Positions 51,794-59,784 of a DNA stretch of 64,000 nucleotides are shown here, piece by piece. The notes beneath the pieces are model-generated. The model was not told where the DNA came from and ran no database searches. It saw only the letters and a list, made by a program, of their open reading frames with translations. The DNA lies in assembly GCA_017745295.1 (NCBI GenBank), contig JAGHZR010000021.1, forward strand, positions 45,545-109,544. The letters are read 5' to 3'. Both the position numbers and the translations under genes were made by a program. Position 1 is the stretch's first letter. Every line of letters starts with the position of its first letter. The DNA is from Novosphingobium sp. (GTDB taxonomy: Bacteria > Pseudomonadota > Alphaproteobacteria > Sphingomonadales > Sphingomonadaceae).

Positions 51794-52642
51794 TCAGGCC
51801 GCCACCGCCTCGGTCCCGGCGATGGAGGTCCGGTGCATCATGCGGCCGGTCGACTTGTCGTAGGGGATGGCCCGGTGCATTGCGCCGGTATTGTCCCAGA
51901 TCACAAAGTCGCCCTTGGTCCATTTGTGCCGCAGCGAAAACGCGGGCTGCGCCGCCCATTCCTGCAAACGGATGAGCATGGCCCGCCCGGCAGGCACGTC
52001 CATGCCGACGATATGATCCGCCGTCGTGCCGATCACCAGCGACTTGCGGCCGGACTCGTGCGTCCAGACCAGCGGATGCTCCTTGACGAGGCCGATGCCG
52101 AGAACGCGCTCGCGGTGCTTCTCGGGAATGGCGTCGGCAATGGGTGACAGGCTCGCACGCACCGAATGGACCGCCTTGAGGCCGTCCAGCGCCCGCTTCT
52201 CCTCCTCCGGAAGACCCTCGTAAGCGGCATAAGTGCTGGCGAACTCGGTCTCGCCGCCGATGGCAGGCGCGATGCGGCAGGACAGCAGCGTCGCGAAAGG
52301 CGGCGGCATGTCCACGGTAATGCCGTCCATGTGCCAGAAGAAGGTGCCCAGCACATATTCGGGCTGCGGGTTGATCTTCTCGTCCAGCGTGACCTGGTAG
52401 ACATCCTGATCGTTGTTCTGGACGTTGTTGCGCGCAGTCAGGCGCACTCGCTCGCCCATGGCTTCGGTGATCGCGAGTTGCTCGGCATCGGTCAGATGCA
52501 GCTCCGGAAACACCACGACCGTGCGCGCCTCCACCTGGGCACGGATCGCCCGTGCCGCTTCGGGCGAGAAGATATCCGCGCGGTCGTCCCAGACGACGCG
52601 CGAGCCGATGTGCTCCTTGATGTCCTCGAATCGGATGGCCAT
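51794..52642 (-). CDS. TauD/TfdA-family Fe(II)/2-oxoglutarate dioxygenase
   Basis: The 282-residue enzyme has the iron-binding HxD in TFFWHMDGITV (H104, D106) and the distal histidine in NTGAMHRAIPYD (about H256), with the 2-oxoglutarate arginine near GRMMHRTS. Relatives cleave taurine, sulfonates, aryloxyalkanoates or alkyl sulfates. The substrate cannot be set here. A TetR-type operator lies upstream. Confidence 0.92.
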   Translation of the reverse strand: MAIRFEDIKEHIGSRVVWDDRADIFSPEAARAIRAQVEARTVVVFPELHLTDAEQLAITEAMGERVRLTARNNVQNNDQDVYQVTLDEKINPQPEYVLGTFFWHMDGITVDMPPPFATLLSCRIAPAIGGETEFASTYAAYEGLPEEEKRALDGLKAVHSVRASLSPIADAIPEKHRERVLGIGLVKEHPLVWTHESGRKSLVIGTTADHIVGMDVPAGRAMLIRLQEWAAQPAFSLRHKWTKGDFVIWDNTGAMHRAIPYDKSTGRMMHRTSIAGTEAVAA

Positions 52643-52669
52643 GGCGGCACGCTCTCCCGCTTATCGTTT

Positions 52670-52683
52670 TGAACAGGTGTTCA
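52670..52683. promoter_or_regulatory. TetR-type operator upstream of the TauD gene
   Basis: TGAACAGGTGTTCA is a perfect palindrome (TGAACA-GG-TGTTCA) 28 bp upstream of the dioxygenase start. TetR/AcrR-family regulators often bind GAACA-N2-TGTTC sites. No tetR gene is in the window. Confidence 0.5.
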
Positions 52684-52749
52684 GCGCCAATTACACCGGT
52701 GAGCGGCACGCCGCAAGACGAAGCGCCCCGCCGGAAGATCGCCGCAACG

Positions 52750-52780
52750 AAAAAGGGCCGGAGGTTTCCCTCCGGCCCTT
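52750..52780 (-). terminator. Intrinsic terminator of the rplK-rplA operon
   Basis: AAGGGCCGGAGG-GAAA-CCTCCGGCCCTT followed by TTT on the minus strand lies about 40 bp behind rplA. Confidence 0.85.
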
Positions 52781-52818
52781 CTATCCGTTTCGCATGATCC
52801 CGAAGGATCAGGTGCCTA

Positions 52819-53520
52819 TCAGGCGCCGGCGATCTCGGTCGTGTCGATCTTGAGGCCGGGGCCCATCGACGACGACAGCGAAATCTTGCGAACGTACTTG
52901 CCCTTCGAGCCCGAGGGCTTGGCCTTGACGATCGCATCGACGAAGGCGCTGAAGTTGGTCAGCAGGTCGGCGTCCGAGAACGACATCTTGCCGATACCGG
53001 CGTGGATGATGCCCTGCTTTTCGACGCGGAACTCGATCTGGCCGCCCTTGGCGTCCTTCACGGCCTGCGTGACGTTCGGGGTCACGGTGCCGAGCTTCGG
53101 GTTCGGCATCAGGCCCTTCGGACCCAGCAGCTTACCGAGACGGCCGACGACGCCCATCATGTCCGGGGTGGCAATGACGCGGTCGTAATCGAGGTTGCCG
53201 GCCTGCATGTCGTCCATGAGGTCTTCCGCACCGACCTTGTCGGCGCCGGCGGCGAGAGCTTCCGCAGCCTTGTCGCCCTTGGCGAACACGGCGACGCGAA
53301 CGGTCTTGCCGGTGCCGGCGGGAAGCGAAACCATGCCGCGAACCATCTGGTCGGCGTGACGCGGGTCAACGCCCAGGTTCATCGCGACTTCGACGGTTTC
53401 GTCGAACTTGGTGGTCTTCACGTCGCGCAGGGTCTGCAGCGCTTCAGCGACGGGGTAGAGCTTCATGTTGTCGCCGAGCTTCGCGGTCAGCGACTTCTGC
53501 TTCTTGGTCACCTTGGCCAT
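52819..53520 (-). CDS. rplA: 50S ribosomal protein L1
   Basis: This is the L1 stalk protein, which also represses its own operon in other bacteria. The start MAKVTKKQKSLTAKLGDNMK at 53520 is typical, and GPKGLMPNPKLGTVTPNV is the L1 signature. Its 233 residues are normal. It follows rplK by 4 bp. rplJ and rplL do not follow; a terminator does. Confidence 0.98.
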   Translation of the reverse strand: MAKVTKKQKSLTAKLGDNMKLYPVAEALQTLRDVKTTKFDETVEVAMNLGVDPRHADQMVRGMVSLPAGTGKTVRVAVFAKGDKAAEALAAGADKVGAEDLMDDMQAGNLDYDRVIATPDMMGVVGRLGKLLGPKGLMPNPKLGTVTPNVTQAVKDAKGGQIEFRVEKQGIIHAGIGKMSFSDADLLTNFSAFVDAIVKAKPSGSKGKYVRKISLSSSMGPGLKIDTTEIAGA

Positions 53521-53524
53521 GGAA

Positions 53525-53956
53525 TCAGCCCTCCACCACTTGCAGGCCCATCGCGCGGGCCGAACCTTCGATGATCTTGGTGGCGGCATCAATGTCGTTG
53601 GCATTGAGGTCGGCCATCTTGACCTGGGCGATCTCGGCAAGCTGCGAGCGCTTGACGGTACCGGCGCTGATCTTGCCCGGCTCCTTCGAGCCCGACTTCA
53701 GGTTCACGGCCTTCTTGATGAGGAAGGTCGCCGGGGGAGTCTTGGTGACGAACGTGAAGCTGCGATCCGCGTAGACCGTAATGATGGTCGGGATCGGCAT
53801 GCCCTTTTCGAGCTCCTGCGTGGCGGCATTGAACGCCTTGCAGAATTCCATGATGTTCACGCCGCGCTGACCCAGCGCAGGGCCGATCGGCGGGGACGGC
53901 GTGGCGCTGCCGGCCTTGACCTGCAGCTTGATGTAACCTTCGATCTTCTTGGCCAT
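53525..53956 (-). CDS. rplK: 50S ribosomal protein L11
   Basis: The 143-residue protein binds 23S rRNA in the GTPase-associated region. MAKKIEGYIKLQVKAGSATP with PPIGPALGQRGVNIMEFCKA is characteristic. It heads the rplK-rplA message. Upstream on the same strand come nusG and secE, but a plus-strand GNAT gene lies in between. Confidence 0.98.
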   Translation of the reverse strand: MAKKIEGYIKLQVKAGSATPSPPIGPALGQRGVNIMEFCKAFNAATQELEKGMPIPTIITVYADRSFTFVTKTPPATFLIKKAVNLKSGSKEPGKISAGTVKRSQLAEIAQVKMADLNANDIDAATKIIEGSARAMGLQVVEG

Positions 53957-54160
53957 GTGGCCACTCCTTTCACACTTTCACACCTGCCGGGCAGATGCTC
54001 ATGTTTAGCGGTCTTACGGACGCCGGGGCATCCTCCCGCAGGGAATCGGCTCGGCACGAGGCCGCTCCGAAGGGCGCGCCCCTAAACCATATCCGGCGAA
54101 AAGGAAAGAGCCGGTTTCGCCCTTTCCGTCCCGGGTTGCCGCCGCCATATGCCTGGCGAC

Positions 54161-54871
54161 ATGACGGACAATCCACTCGACAATTTCATCTGGTCGGCTC
54201 TCTCGGGAGAGCAGGCCATGTTCTCCATCGACAACAAGCACGCCCGGCGCTTCGATCCCGCGATCGGCCCGCTCGCAGGCCTGCGCGACCTTTCGCCGGA
54301 GAGCCTCGCCGCCTTTGCGCAGCTGGTGCGGACGACCGGCACCGCGGCGCTCGGCCTCACCGGCGTTACGGAGGACGTTCCCGTCCCCGGCACGCAGATC
54401 CTGCGCGGCGCGGAAGGCGTGCAGATGGTGTTTGGCGGCGATGCGGAGGCCCTCTCGGAGATCGAACGGGCTTCGGCAGACCCGCGCATCGTCGCGCTCG
54501 GCGAAAGCGACTACCCGGAGATGCTGGAACTCGCCCTGCTCACCGAACCCGGCCCCTTCGCCGAGCGCACCGGCGATCTCGGGCAGTTCTGGGGGATTCG
54601 CGAGAACGGAAGGCTTCTGGCCATGGCAGGCCAGCGTGTGCGCACGGCGAGCCATGTCGAAGTGAGCGGTGTCTGCACCCATCCCGAAGGTCGCGGCAAG
54701 GGCTATGCTGCCCTGCTCTCCCGCCGCGCCGCCGGAGCGATCCTCGCGGAAGGCGGCTGCCCCCTGCTCCACAGCTATGCGGACAACGAAACGGCGCTGG
54801 CGCTTTACCGGAGGCTGGGCTTCGCCGAGCGTGCCCGCGTGCGCTTCACGATCTATACGCCGCTGCCATAA
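54161..54871 (+). CDS. GNAT-family N-acetyltransferase (FR47-like)
   Basis: This acyl-CoA-dependent acetyltransferase has the acetyl-CoA loop HPEGRGKGYAALL and the C-terminal block LHSYADNETALALYRRLGFA. The N-terminal half is the less conserved FR47-type extension. I use ATG 54161 (MTDNPLDNFIWSAL); ATG 54149 adds four residues. The acceptor is unknown. It is transcribed against the flow of the surrounding nusG and rplK genes, which makes it look like a late insertion. Confidence 0.88.
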   Translation: MTDNPLDNFIWSALSGEQAMFSIDNKHARRFDPAIGPLAGLRDLSPESLAAFAQLVRTTGTAALGLTGVTEDVPVPGTQILRGAEGVQMVFGGDAEALSEIERASADPRIVALGESDYPEMLELALLTEPGPFAERTGDLGQFWGIRENGRLLAMAGQRVRTASHVEVSGVCTHPEGRGKGYAALLSRRAAGAILAEGGCPLLHSYADNETALALYRRLGFAERARVRFTIYTPLP

Positions 54872-54873
54872 CG

Positions 54874-54901
54874 AAAAAGGCCGGGCGATTGCCCGGCCTT
54901 T
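54874..54901. terminator. Bidirectional terminator between the GNAT and nusG genes
   Basis: AAAGGCCGGGC-GATT-GCCCGGCCTTT is a perfect 11-bp stem with short A and T flanks. It can end both nusG (minus) and the GNAT gene (plus). Confidence 0.85.
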
Positions 54902-54904
54902 CGA

Positions 54905-55441
54905 TCACTTGCTGAGTTCGACGTGCTCGAAGTCGAGCTCGACCGGCGTCGCGCGGCCGAAGATCGAAACCGCGACCTTGACCTTGTTCTTGTCGAAGTC
55001 GAGTTCCTCGACGAGGCCGTTGAAGCTGGCGAAGGGACCGTCGAGGACCTTCACCGAATCGCCGATCTCGTAATCGATGTTGACGGTCTTGCGCGGTGCG
55101 GCGGCGGCGGCTTCGGCGGCACCGAAGTAACGCGCGGCCTCGCTCTCGCTGATCGCCTGCGGCTTGCCGCTCGATCCCAGGAAGCCGGTGACTTTCGGGG
55201 TGTTCTTGACGAGGTGGTAGACGTCGTCGTTCATCGCCAGCTTGGCGAGCACGTAACCGGGCATGGTCTTGCGTTCGGTCTGGACCTTCTTGCCGCGCTT
55301 GACCTCGGTAATGGTCTCGTGCGGAACCTGAACGTCCTCGACAAGCTGCGAAAGTCCCATCCGCTCGGCTTCCGAGAGGATGGATTCCTTCACCTTGTTC
55401 TCGAAACCGGAATAGGCGTGGATGATGTACCAGCGGGCCAT
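54905..55441 (-). CDS. nusG: Transcription termination/antitermination protein NusG
   Basis: This 178-residue factor binds RNA polymerase and couples transcription to Rho and the ribosome. The NGN domain starts MARWYIIHAYSGFENKVKES, with PGYVLAKLAM, and the KOW domain has DGPFASFNGLVEELDFDKNK. It lies 28 bp after secE. Confidence 0.98.
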   Translation of the reverse strand: MARWYIIHAYSGFENKVKESILSEAERMGLSQLVEDVQVPHETITEVKRGKKVQTERKTMPGYVLAKLAMNDDVYHLVKNTPKVTGFLGSSGKPQAISESEAARYFGAAEAAAAAPRKTVNIDYEIGDSVKVLDGPFASFNGLVEELDFDKNKVKVAVSIFGRATPVELDFEHVELSK

Positions 55442-55469
55442 GATTCTCTCTTTAAGCTAGTTCAGGCGA

Positions 55470-55664
55470 TCACAGCAGCGACAGGATCGAGCTGACGACC
55501 CAGCCGAACAGCGCATCGATACCCAGGAAGAACACCGCGAGAAAAACCGTCATGATCCCGACGAAGATCGCCGTCGTCACCGTCTCCTGGCGCGAAGGCC
55601 AGTAGATCTTGGAGGTTTCCGTGCGCACCTGGCGGATGAATTCGCCGGGACTGGTCTTGGCCAT
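55470..55664 (-). CDS. secE: Preprotein translocase subunit SecE
   Basis: This 64-residue protein is the short, single-span SecE form. An amphipathic helix (FIRQVRTETSKIYWPSRQET) precedes the membrane helix (TAIFVGIMTVFLAVFFLGID). The motif KIYWPSRQET is diagnostic. It is just upstream of nusG, as usual. Confidence 0.97.
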   Translation of the reverse strand: MAKTSPGEFIRQVRTETSKIYWPSRQETVTTAIFVGIMTVFLAVFFLGIDALFGWVVSSILSLL

Positions 55665-55839
55665 GACTGTCGTTCTCGCGTCTCTTGCCTGCTGCCTGAG
55701 CAGAAAAATTGCATCTCTTCCGCCTAGGGGCCATCGCCGCCCCGGCCGAGGCCGGGAGGGGCAGATGCGATCCTCATGTCGGAAGGAACCGCCGACTTAA
55801 CCCCGCCCTGCCCGTTTTGCAAGGTCTGGCGAAGATGCT

Positions 55840-57369
55840 TTACGTCCCCGGAGCCGAAGGATCGGCCAGACGAGCAAGGAACGAATTCTCGCTGGAATAG
55901 AGAATCCGCGCACCGTCCGGCAGCGCCACCGGCTTTATCCGACCGATGTACCAGAGATACTCGGCATGGCGGGCCGGGCCGAACTTGCGCAGATCGATGT
56001 GCTGGCGCGGCGAATAGAGGATGCGCTGGCTGGGATCGGCAAAGCGGTACGACAGATCGCGCATCGACAGCATGTGCACGTCGGGCAGCGCGAAGTTGGA
56101 ATTCTCCATCGCGCTGCGGCGCACCACGGCATAGGAGCCGAAGTGCTCGAACGGCCCGAAGCGCCACTGGATGCGCGGGATCGCCACTGCGGTGGCGACG
56201 CGGGCACCTTCCGGCACCTGATCGAGCGCGGCGATGAGTTGGCGCGCCGTCTGCGCGTCCTCGTACCACACGACTGTCGTCACCGCCGTGCGCGAGACGA
56301 ACAGCGCCGCCGCCGCCACGACCATCCAGCGCCGGATCGGCAGGTCGATCGCGAGGCAGGCGACCATCAGCGCGGTGGTGCTGAGGCGGTAGTCGGCATA
56401 GTCGCCGCCGAAGATCTGGCGCGGCACGATCAGCGTCAGCACCAGCAGGATCAGCGCCGCCCAGCCGAAGCGACCGTCGATCCGCTTGCGCAGCACGGCC
56501 CAGCCGAGCACCAGCAGCACCAGATCGAGGCTGATGATGTCGAAATAGAAGTCGAAGCTGCGCATCGCCTTGTAGAGGATGCCCCACTTGTATTCGAGCA
56601 CGTAGCGCCCGTAGGACACCTTCGAGTTCGCGCCCATGCCGATCAGCATCGGCAGCAGCGGGAAGATCAGCGGCCAGGGCCGGAAGCACGGGCGCCAGTC
56701 CAGCCAGCTGCGGCGGCGGGCCCATTCGTAGCCGAACAGCATCACGCCCATCACGCCCCAGCCCGAGACGTGGCAGAGCCAGACCACGAAGCTGATCGGC
56801 ACCATGACCGCCCAGCGCCACGGCTTGCCCTCCAGCTTCACCCAGAGCGCGAACGTGAACAGCCCCAGCGCGATCGACAGCGCATAGTTGAGGAAGCCCA
56901 TCAGCAGCGAGGGCGACCAGATCATCGCGAAGGCGAGAATCGGCCCGACGCCCAGCTTGCGGCCGAGCGAACGGCAGGCCGCCACGATCGACAGGCCGGT
57001 GAGGAAGGGAATCATCGCCACGATGATTCGGCCCGCCTGCTCCAGCCCGAAGATCGGCGCCATCGGCACCATCAGCAGCTCGACGCCGAGATTGCCGGTC
57101 CATTCCCAGTTGAACACGAAATAGCGCGTCAGATAGGGATCGGCCCCATGGTCCAGCGCGACCTTGTAGCCGGCCAGATGCGAGGGATAGTCCGTCATCT
57201 GCGGCGCCCAGGCGACGAGCGCGGGCAAGGCGGCCACCGCCGACAGCACCACGCCCAGAACGAGCGCCTTGTCCTGCCCCAGCAGTTGGGCGAGACGCTG
57301 CCACAGGCCGCGCCATCCACCGTTGTTCAGTCCGATCTGTTCCGCTTGTGGTTGCGCGGTTCCGTGCAT
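55840..57369 (-). CDS. Polytopic membrane protein, GT-C glycosyltransferase-like
   Basis: The 509-residue protein starts MHGTAQPQAEQIGLNNGGWR at 57369 and has about ten membrane helices. The first large loop reads WAPQMTDYPSHLAGYK, and the C-terminal soluble part includes LPDVHMLSMRDLSYRFADPS. Many helices plus a first loop with acidic and aromatic residues is the general plan of GT-C enzymes that use polyprenyl-linked sugars, but I cannot name a family. It lies between tRNA-Trp and secE, where most relatives have no such gene. Confidence 0.75.
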   Translation of the reverse strand: MHGTAQPQAEQIGLNNGGWRGLWQRLAQLLGQDKALVLGVVLSAVAALPALVAWAPQMTDYPSHLAGYKVALDHGADPYLTRYFVFNWEWTGNLGVELLMVPMAPIFGLEQAGRIIVAMIPFLTGLSIVAACRSLGRKLGVGPILAFAMIWSPSLLMGFLNYALSIALGLFTFALWVKLEGKPWRWAVMVPISFVVWLCHVSGWGVMGVMLFGYEWARRRSWLDWRPCFRPWPLIFPLLPMLIGMGANSKVSYGRYVLEYKWGILYKAMRSFDFYFDIISLDLVLLVLGWAVLRKRIDGRFGWAALILLVLTLIVPRQIFGGDYADYRLSTTALMVACLAIDLPIRRWMVVAAAALFVSRTAVTTVVWYEDAQTARQLIAALDQVPEGARVATAVAIPRIQWRFGPFEHFGSYAVVRRSAMENSNFALPDVHMLSMRDLSYRFADPSQRILYSPRQHIDLRKFGPARHAEYLWYIGRIKPVALPDGARILYSSENSFLARLADPSAPGT

Positions 57370-57543
57370 CAGCGCCTGTATCTTTCTCGAGAAAGCCCCC
57401 GAACGATTTTGGTCCGGGCTGCCGACCGGGGTCGACGCGGATGCCCGATTCGCCAAACGCGGCTCTCTAATCGCAGTGCCGCGAATGACAAGGGACGCAC
57501 GGTATCGCGCTTCTCCGTTTATCGCAATTGCAGCACGAAACGC

Positions 57544-57582
57544 GAAACGCCCGCTTCCGATCAATTCGGCAGCGGGCGTTTC
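57544..57582 (-). terminator. Hairpin behind tRNA-Trp
   Basis: GAAACGCCCGCT and AGCGGGCGTTTC form a 12-bp perfect stem with a 15-nt loop, 10 bp behind the tRNA. There is no T run, so it may be a processing or stabilising hairpin rather than a true terminator. Confidence 0.45.
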
Positions 57583-57591
57583 AGGAAATGC

Positions 57592-57667
57592 TGGCAGGAG
57601 TGCACGGACTCGAACCGTGGGCCCTCGGTTTTGGAGACCGATGCTCTACCAACTGAGCTACACTCCT
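57592..57667 (-). tRNA. tRNA-Trp (anticodon CCA)
   Basis: The 76-nt gene has acceptor stem AGGAGTG/CACTCCT, D arm GCTCAGTTGGTAGAGC, anticodon stem TCGGT/ACCGA around CTCCAAA (anticodon CCA), T arm CACGGTTCGAGTCCGTG, discriminator G and an encoded CCA. It commonly precedes secE-nusG. Confidence 0.96.
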
Positions 57668-57875
57668 GCGGGCGAGGAGGCCTCTAGAAGGAGACGGCGG
57701 GGATTACAAGAGGGTTACGACGGCGTGACGGAAGATAATTCACAGGCTTGCATTTTGCCCGCGTAAAACCCCAGATAACGCGAAGAATCCCATGGGTTTC
57801 CATGGCCCGCACGGAGTCGGAACGAGGCACTTCCTTCCGGCCGCAAGCCCATCTCAGGATACCGCCGCCAGCAAC

Positions 57876-58679
57876 ATGCACGCCCCCAGCTCCCCGACCA
57901 TGATCGAACCCGACCTGCTGATGCTGGCCTATCGCAGCGGAATCTTCCCGATGGCGGACAGCCGCGACGATCCCGAAATCTTCTGGATCGAGCCGCGCCT
58001 GCGGGCGATTCTCCCGCTGGACGGTTTCCACCTCTCGCATTCGCTGGCGCGGACGCTGCGCCGGGGACGATTCTCCGTCACCTGCAACGCCGCCTTTTCC
58101 GAGGTCATGGAAGCCTGTGCGGCGCCGCGGCAAGTGCGCCCTGACAGTGACGACGAAAGCGGAAGCTGGATCAGCCACCGCATCCAGGCAAGCTACGAGC
58201 AGTTGCACGCGCTGGGCCATGCCCATTCGGTCGAAGTCTGGCAGGATCTCGGCGGCGACCGGCGCGAACTCGTGGGCGGCCTCTACGGCGTCGGCTTCGA
58301 CCGGGTGTTCTGCGGCGAGAGCATGTTCTCGCGCCGGACCGATTCGTCGAAAGTGGCGCTGGCCTATCTGGTCGCCGCGCTGAGGCGTGCGGGCGCGACT
58401 CTGCTCGACTGCCAGTTCATGACCCCGCACCTCGCCTCGCTGGGCGCGGTGGAAATGCCGCAGAAGCGCTACCTCACGCTGCTGCGCGAGGCTCAGTCGG
58501 TGGCGGGAACTTCGGCGGCCGGAGTCGGGCTTGGCGAAGCTGGAGCGGCGGAAGCGGCTTCGGAAGGCACAGCGCTCGGCTTGCCGGCGGCCTTCGCCGG
58601 GCTTTTCGCCGCATTGCCGGAAGCCGATGCTTCCTCGCCCGGGAAAGTCATCGCGCAGCTCTTGACCCAAACGTCATAG
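57876..58679 (+). CDS. aat: Leucyl/phenylalanyl-tRNA--protein transferase
   Basis: This N-end-rule enzyme adds Leu or Phe to basic N-termini. Family blocks include AYRSGIFPMADSRDDPEIFW, SLARTLRRGRFSVTCNAAFS, LHALGHAHSVEVW and GGLYGVGFDRVFCGESMFSR. I take ATG 57876; ATG 57900 and 57792 are alternatives. The conserved domain ends near LLREAQSVAGT (about residue 211). A further 57 Ala/Gly-rich residues run antisense to the DUF2155 gene for 187 bp, so the tail may have grown after loss of a stop codon. Confidence 0.93.
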   Translation: MHAPSSPTMIEPDLLMLAYRSGIFPMADSRDDPEIFWIEPRLRAILPLDGFHLSHSLARTLRRGRFSVTCNAAFSEVMEACAAPRQVRPDSDDESGSWISHRIQASYEQLHALGHAHSVEVWQDLGGDRRELVGGLYGVGFDRVFCGESMFSRRTDSSKVALAYLVAALRRAGATLLDCQFMTPHLASLGAVEMPQKRYLTLLREAQSVAGTSAAGVGLGEAGAAEAASEGTALGLPAAFAGLFAALPEADASSPGKVIAQLLTQTS

Positions 58680-59134
58680 ACCGGGTGCTCAACCGCGTTG
58701 AGCGCGGGCGAATTCTTGAACAGCCAGCCCGAGAAGACCTTGCGCCAGCCCAGCTTCTCGGCGGCGCTGCGGCGCTCCTCGACGAAGGCCTGAACGAAAG
58801 CGCCCTCTTCCTGCGGCTGCTCCCAGGGGAGCGACTTTTCGCAAGTGGCGACCTTGACCACGAGGTTGCCGATGCGGCGCGCCTCGCCCGGCTTCATCAC
58901 CAGGTCCTGTGTCAGGTTGTTGCGCTTGTTGAGGACGCCCAGCGTGACCACGCGGTCCTTGTTGGGCGTGCCGATCTGCTGGCCCTTGGCGGCCTGGGCA
59001 GGGCCCGCCTGCATCCCGGCGATCGCATCAGGAACGCTGGTATCCTGCGCCTCGGGCGCCGGTTCGCCCTTGCCGCATCCGGACAGGAGCGGCAGCAGGA
59101 CGAGAATCGGCGCAAAGGCGGAAAATCGCGTCAC
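58493..59134 (-). CDS. DUF2155 domain-containing lipoprotein
   Basis: The 213-residue protein has a lipoprotein signal with lipobox LLSGC (C20) and a central DUF2155 domain (about 60-155) with VTLGVLNKRNNLTQDLVMKP and AVEHPVYDVWVKSC. An Ala/Ser/Pro-rich tail of about 55 residues (from about 160) lies antisense to aat. It is just downstream of the NDUFA12 gene, the common alphaproteobacterial order. The function is unknown. Confidence 0.88.
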   Translation of the reverse strand: MTRFSAFAPILVLLPLLSGCGKGEPAPEAQDTSVPDAIAGMQAGPAQAAKGQQIGTPNKDRVVTLGVLNKRNNLTQDLVMKPGEARRIGNLVVKVATCEKSLPWEQPQEEGAFVQAFVEERRSAAEKLGWRKVFSGWLFKNSPALNAVEHPVYDVWVKSCAMTFPGEEASASGNAAKSPAKAAGKPSAVPSEAASAAPASPSPTPAAEVPATD

Positions 59135-59142
59135 GGAAGCTC

Positions 59143-59550
59143 TCAGGCTTCCGGCGACCAGGCTTCGTAGTCGCCCGTAGCGGCGGCACGCTTGCCGCCC
59201 CGCTCCAGAGCGCCCTGCGGACGATAGGCCGTGGCGGTGCCGGTGGCATTGGGGGTGTAGTCCACTTCCCAGATGCGCGCGGGCGCCAGATGGCTCTCGG
59301 GCACGCCGTCATAGGAGTGGTGCAGCCAGCCGTGCCATTCGGAGGGGACATTGCTGGCGTCGTTGGCGCCGGCATAGATCACCCAGCGGCGTTCCCATCC
59401 CTCGGTCGTGCGCACTTTGGCGGACTTCGAGCGATAGTACTTGTTGCCCTGCGCGTCGGTGCCGACGTGCTCGCCGTTACGCGAGCTCCAGAGCGAGGTG
59501 CCGATGGTGGCGCCGTCCCACCAGGTGAAGATCTTGGACAGGATTCCCAT
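59143..59550 (-). CDS. NDUFA12-type accessory subunit of complex I
   Basis: The 135-residue protein (MGILSKIFTWWDGATIGTSL) has the NDUFA12/B17.2 pattern: YYRSKSAKVRTTEGWERRWV, YAGANDASNVPSEWHGWLHH and WEVDYTPNATGTATAYRP. It is an accessory subunit of NADH:ubiquinone oxidoreductase, kept by alphaproteobacteria and mitochondria. It is 8 bp upstream of the DUF2155 gene on the same strand. The start at 59550 is preferred over 59586. Confidence 0.93.
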   Translation of the reverse strand: MGILSKIFTWWDGATIGTSLWSSRNGEHVGTDAQGNKYYRSKSAKVRTTEGWERRWVIYAGANDASNVPSEWHGWLHHSYDGVPESHLAPARIWEVDYTPNATGTATAYRPQGALERGGKRAAATGDYEAWSPEA

Positions 59551-59710
59551 GAGCCGCGCGTTAGCGCTGTTCACCGCCGATGCCAAGCATGTTCCCGAAC
59601 GAAAACGACAAGGTTCCGGCGATCGGGGACGCTATCGGGGGACATCTCCTCCGCTTCGGAGCTATCTGCCAGTCCCTGCATATCGATTGCATGCTGGACA
59701 TGCCCTCCCG

Positions 59711-59733
59711 CCCGCATCACGCTGCCATGCGGG
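59711..59733. promoter_or_regulatory. Dyad upstream of the PHB-depolymerase-like gene
   Basis: CCCGCAT-N9-ATGCGGG is a perfect 7-bp inverted repeat, 51 bp before the start codon. It could be an operator or a leader hairpin. The rest of the 234-bp interval 59551-59784 shows nothing else convincing. Confidence 0.35.
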
Positions 59734-59784
59734 AGAGACGCTCGAAGGCGCTTGGTTTGGCAACGACCCTGGGGAGGGTTCCGC

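Noticed and set aside
55966..57687. A 573-codon plus-strand frame opposite the polytopic membrane protein
   Set aside because: It is highly charged (His/Arg/Glu/Gln) with no domain and runs across tRNA-Trp.
59561..59568. TTAGCGCT near the NDUFA12 start as a second LacI-type operator
   Set aside because: The flanks are not palindromic and the gene is a respiratory subunit, so it is probably chance.
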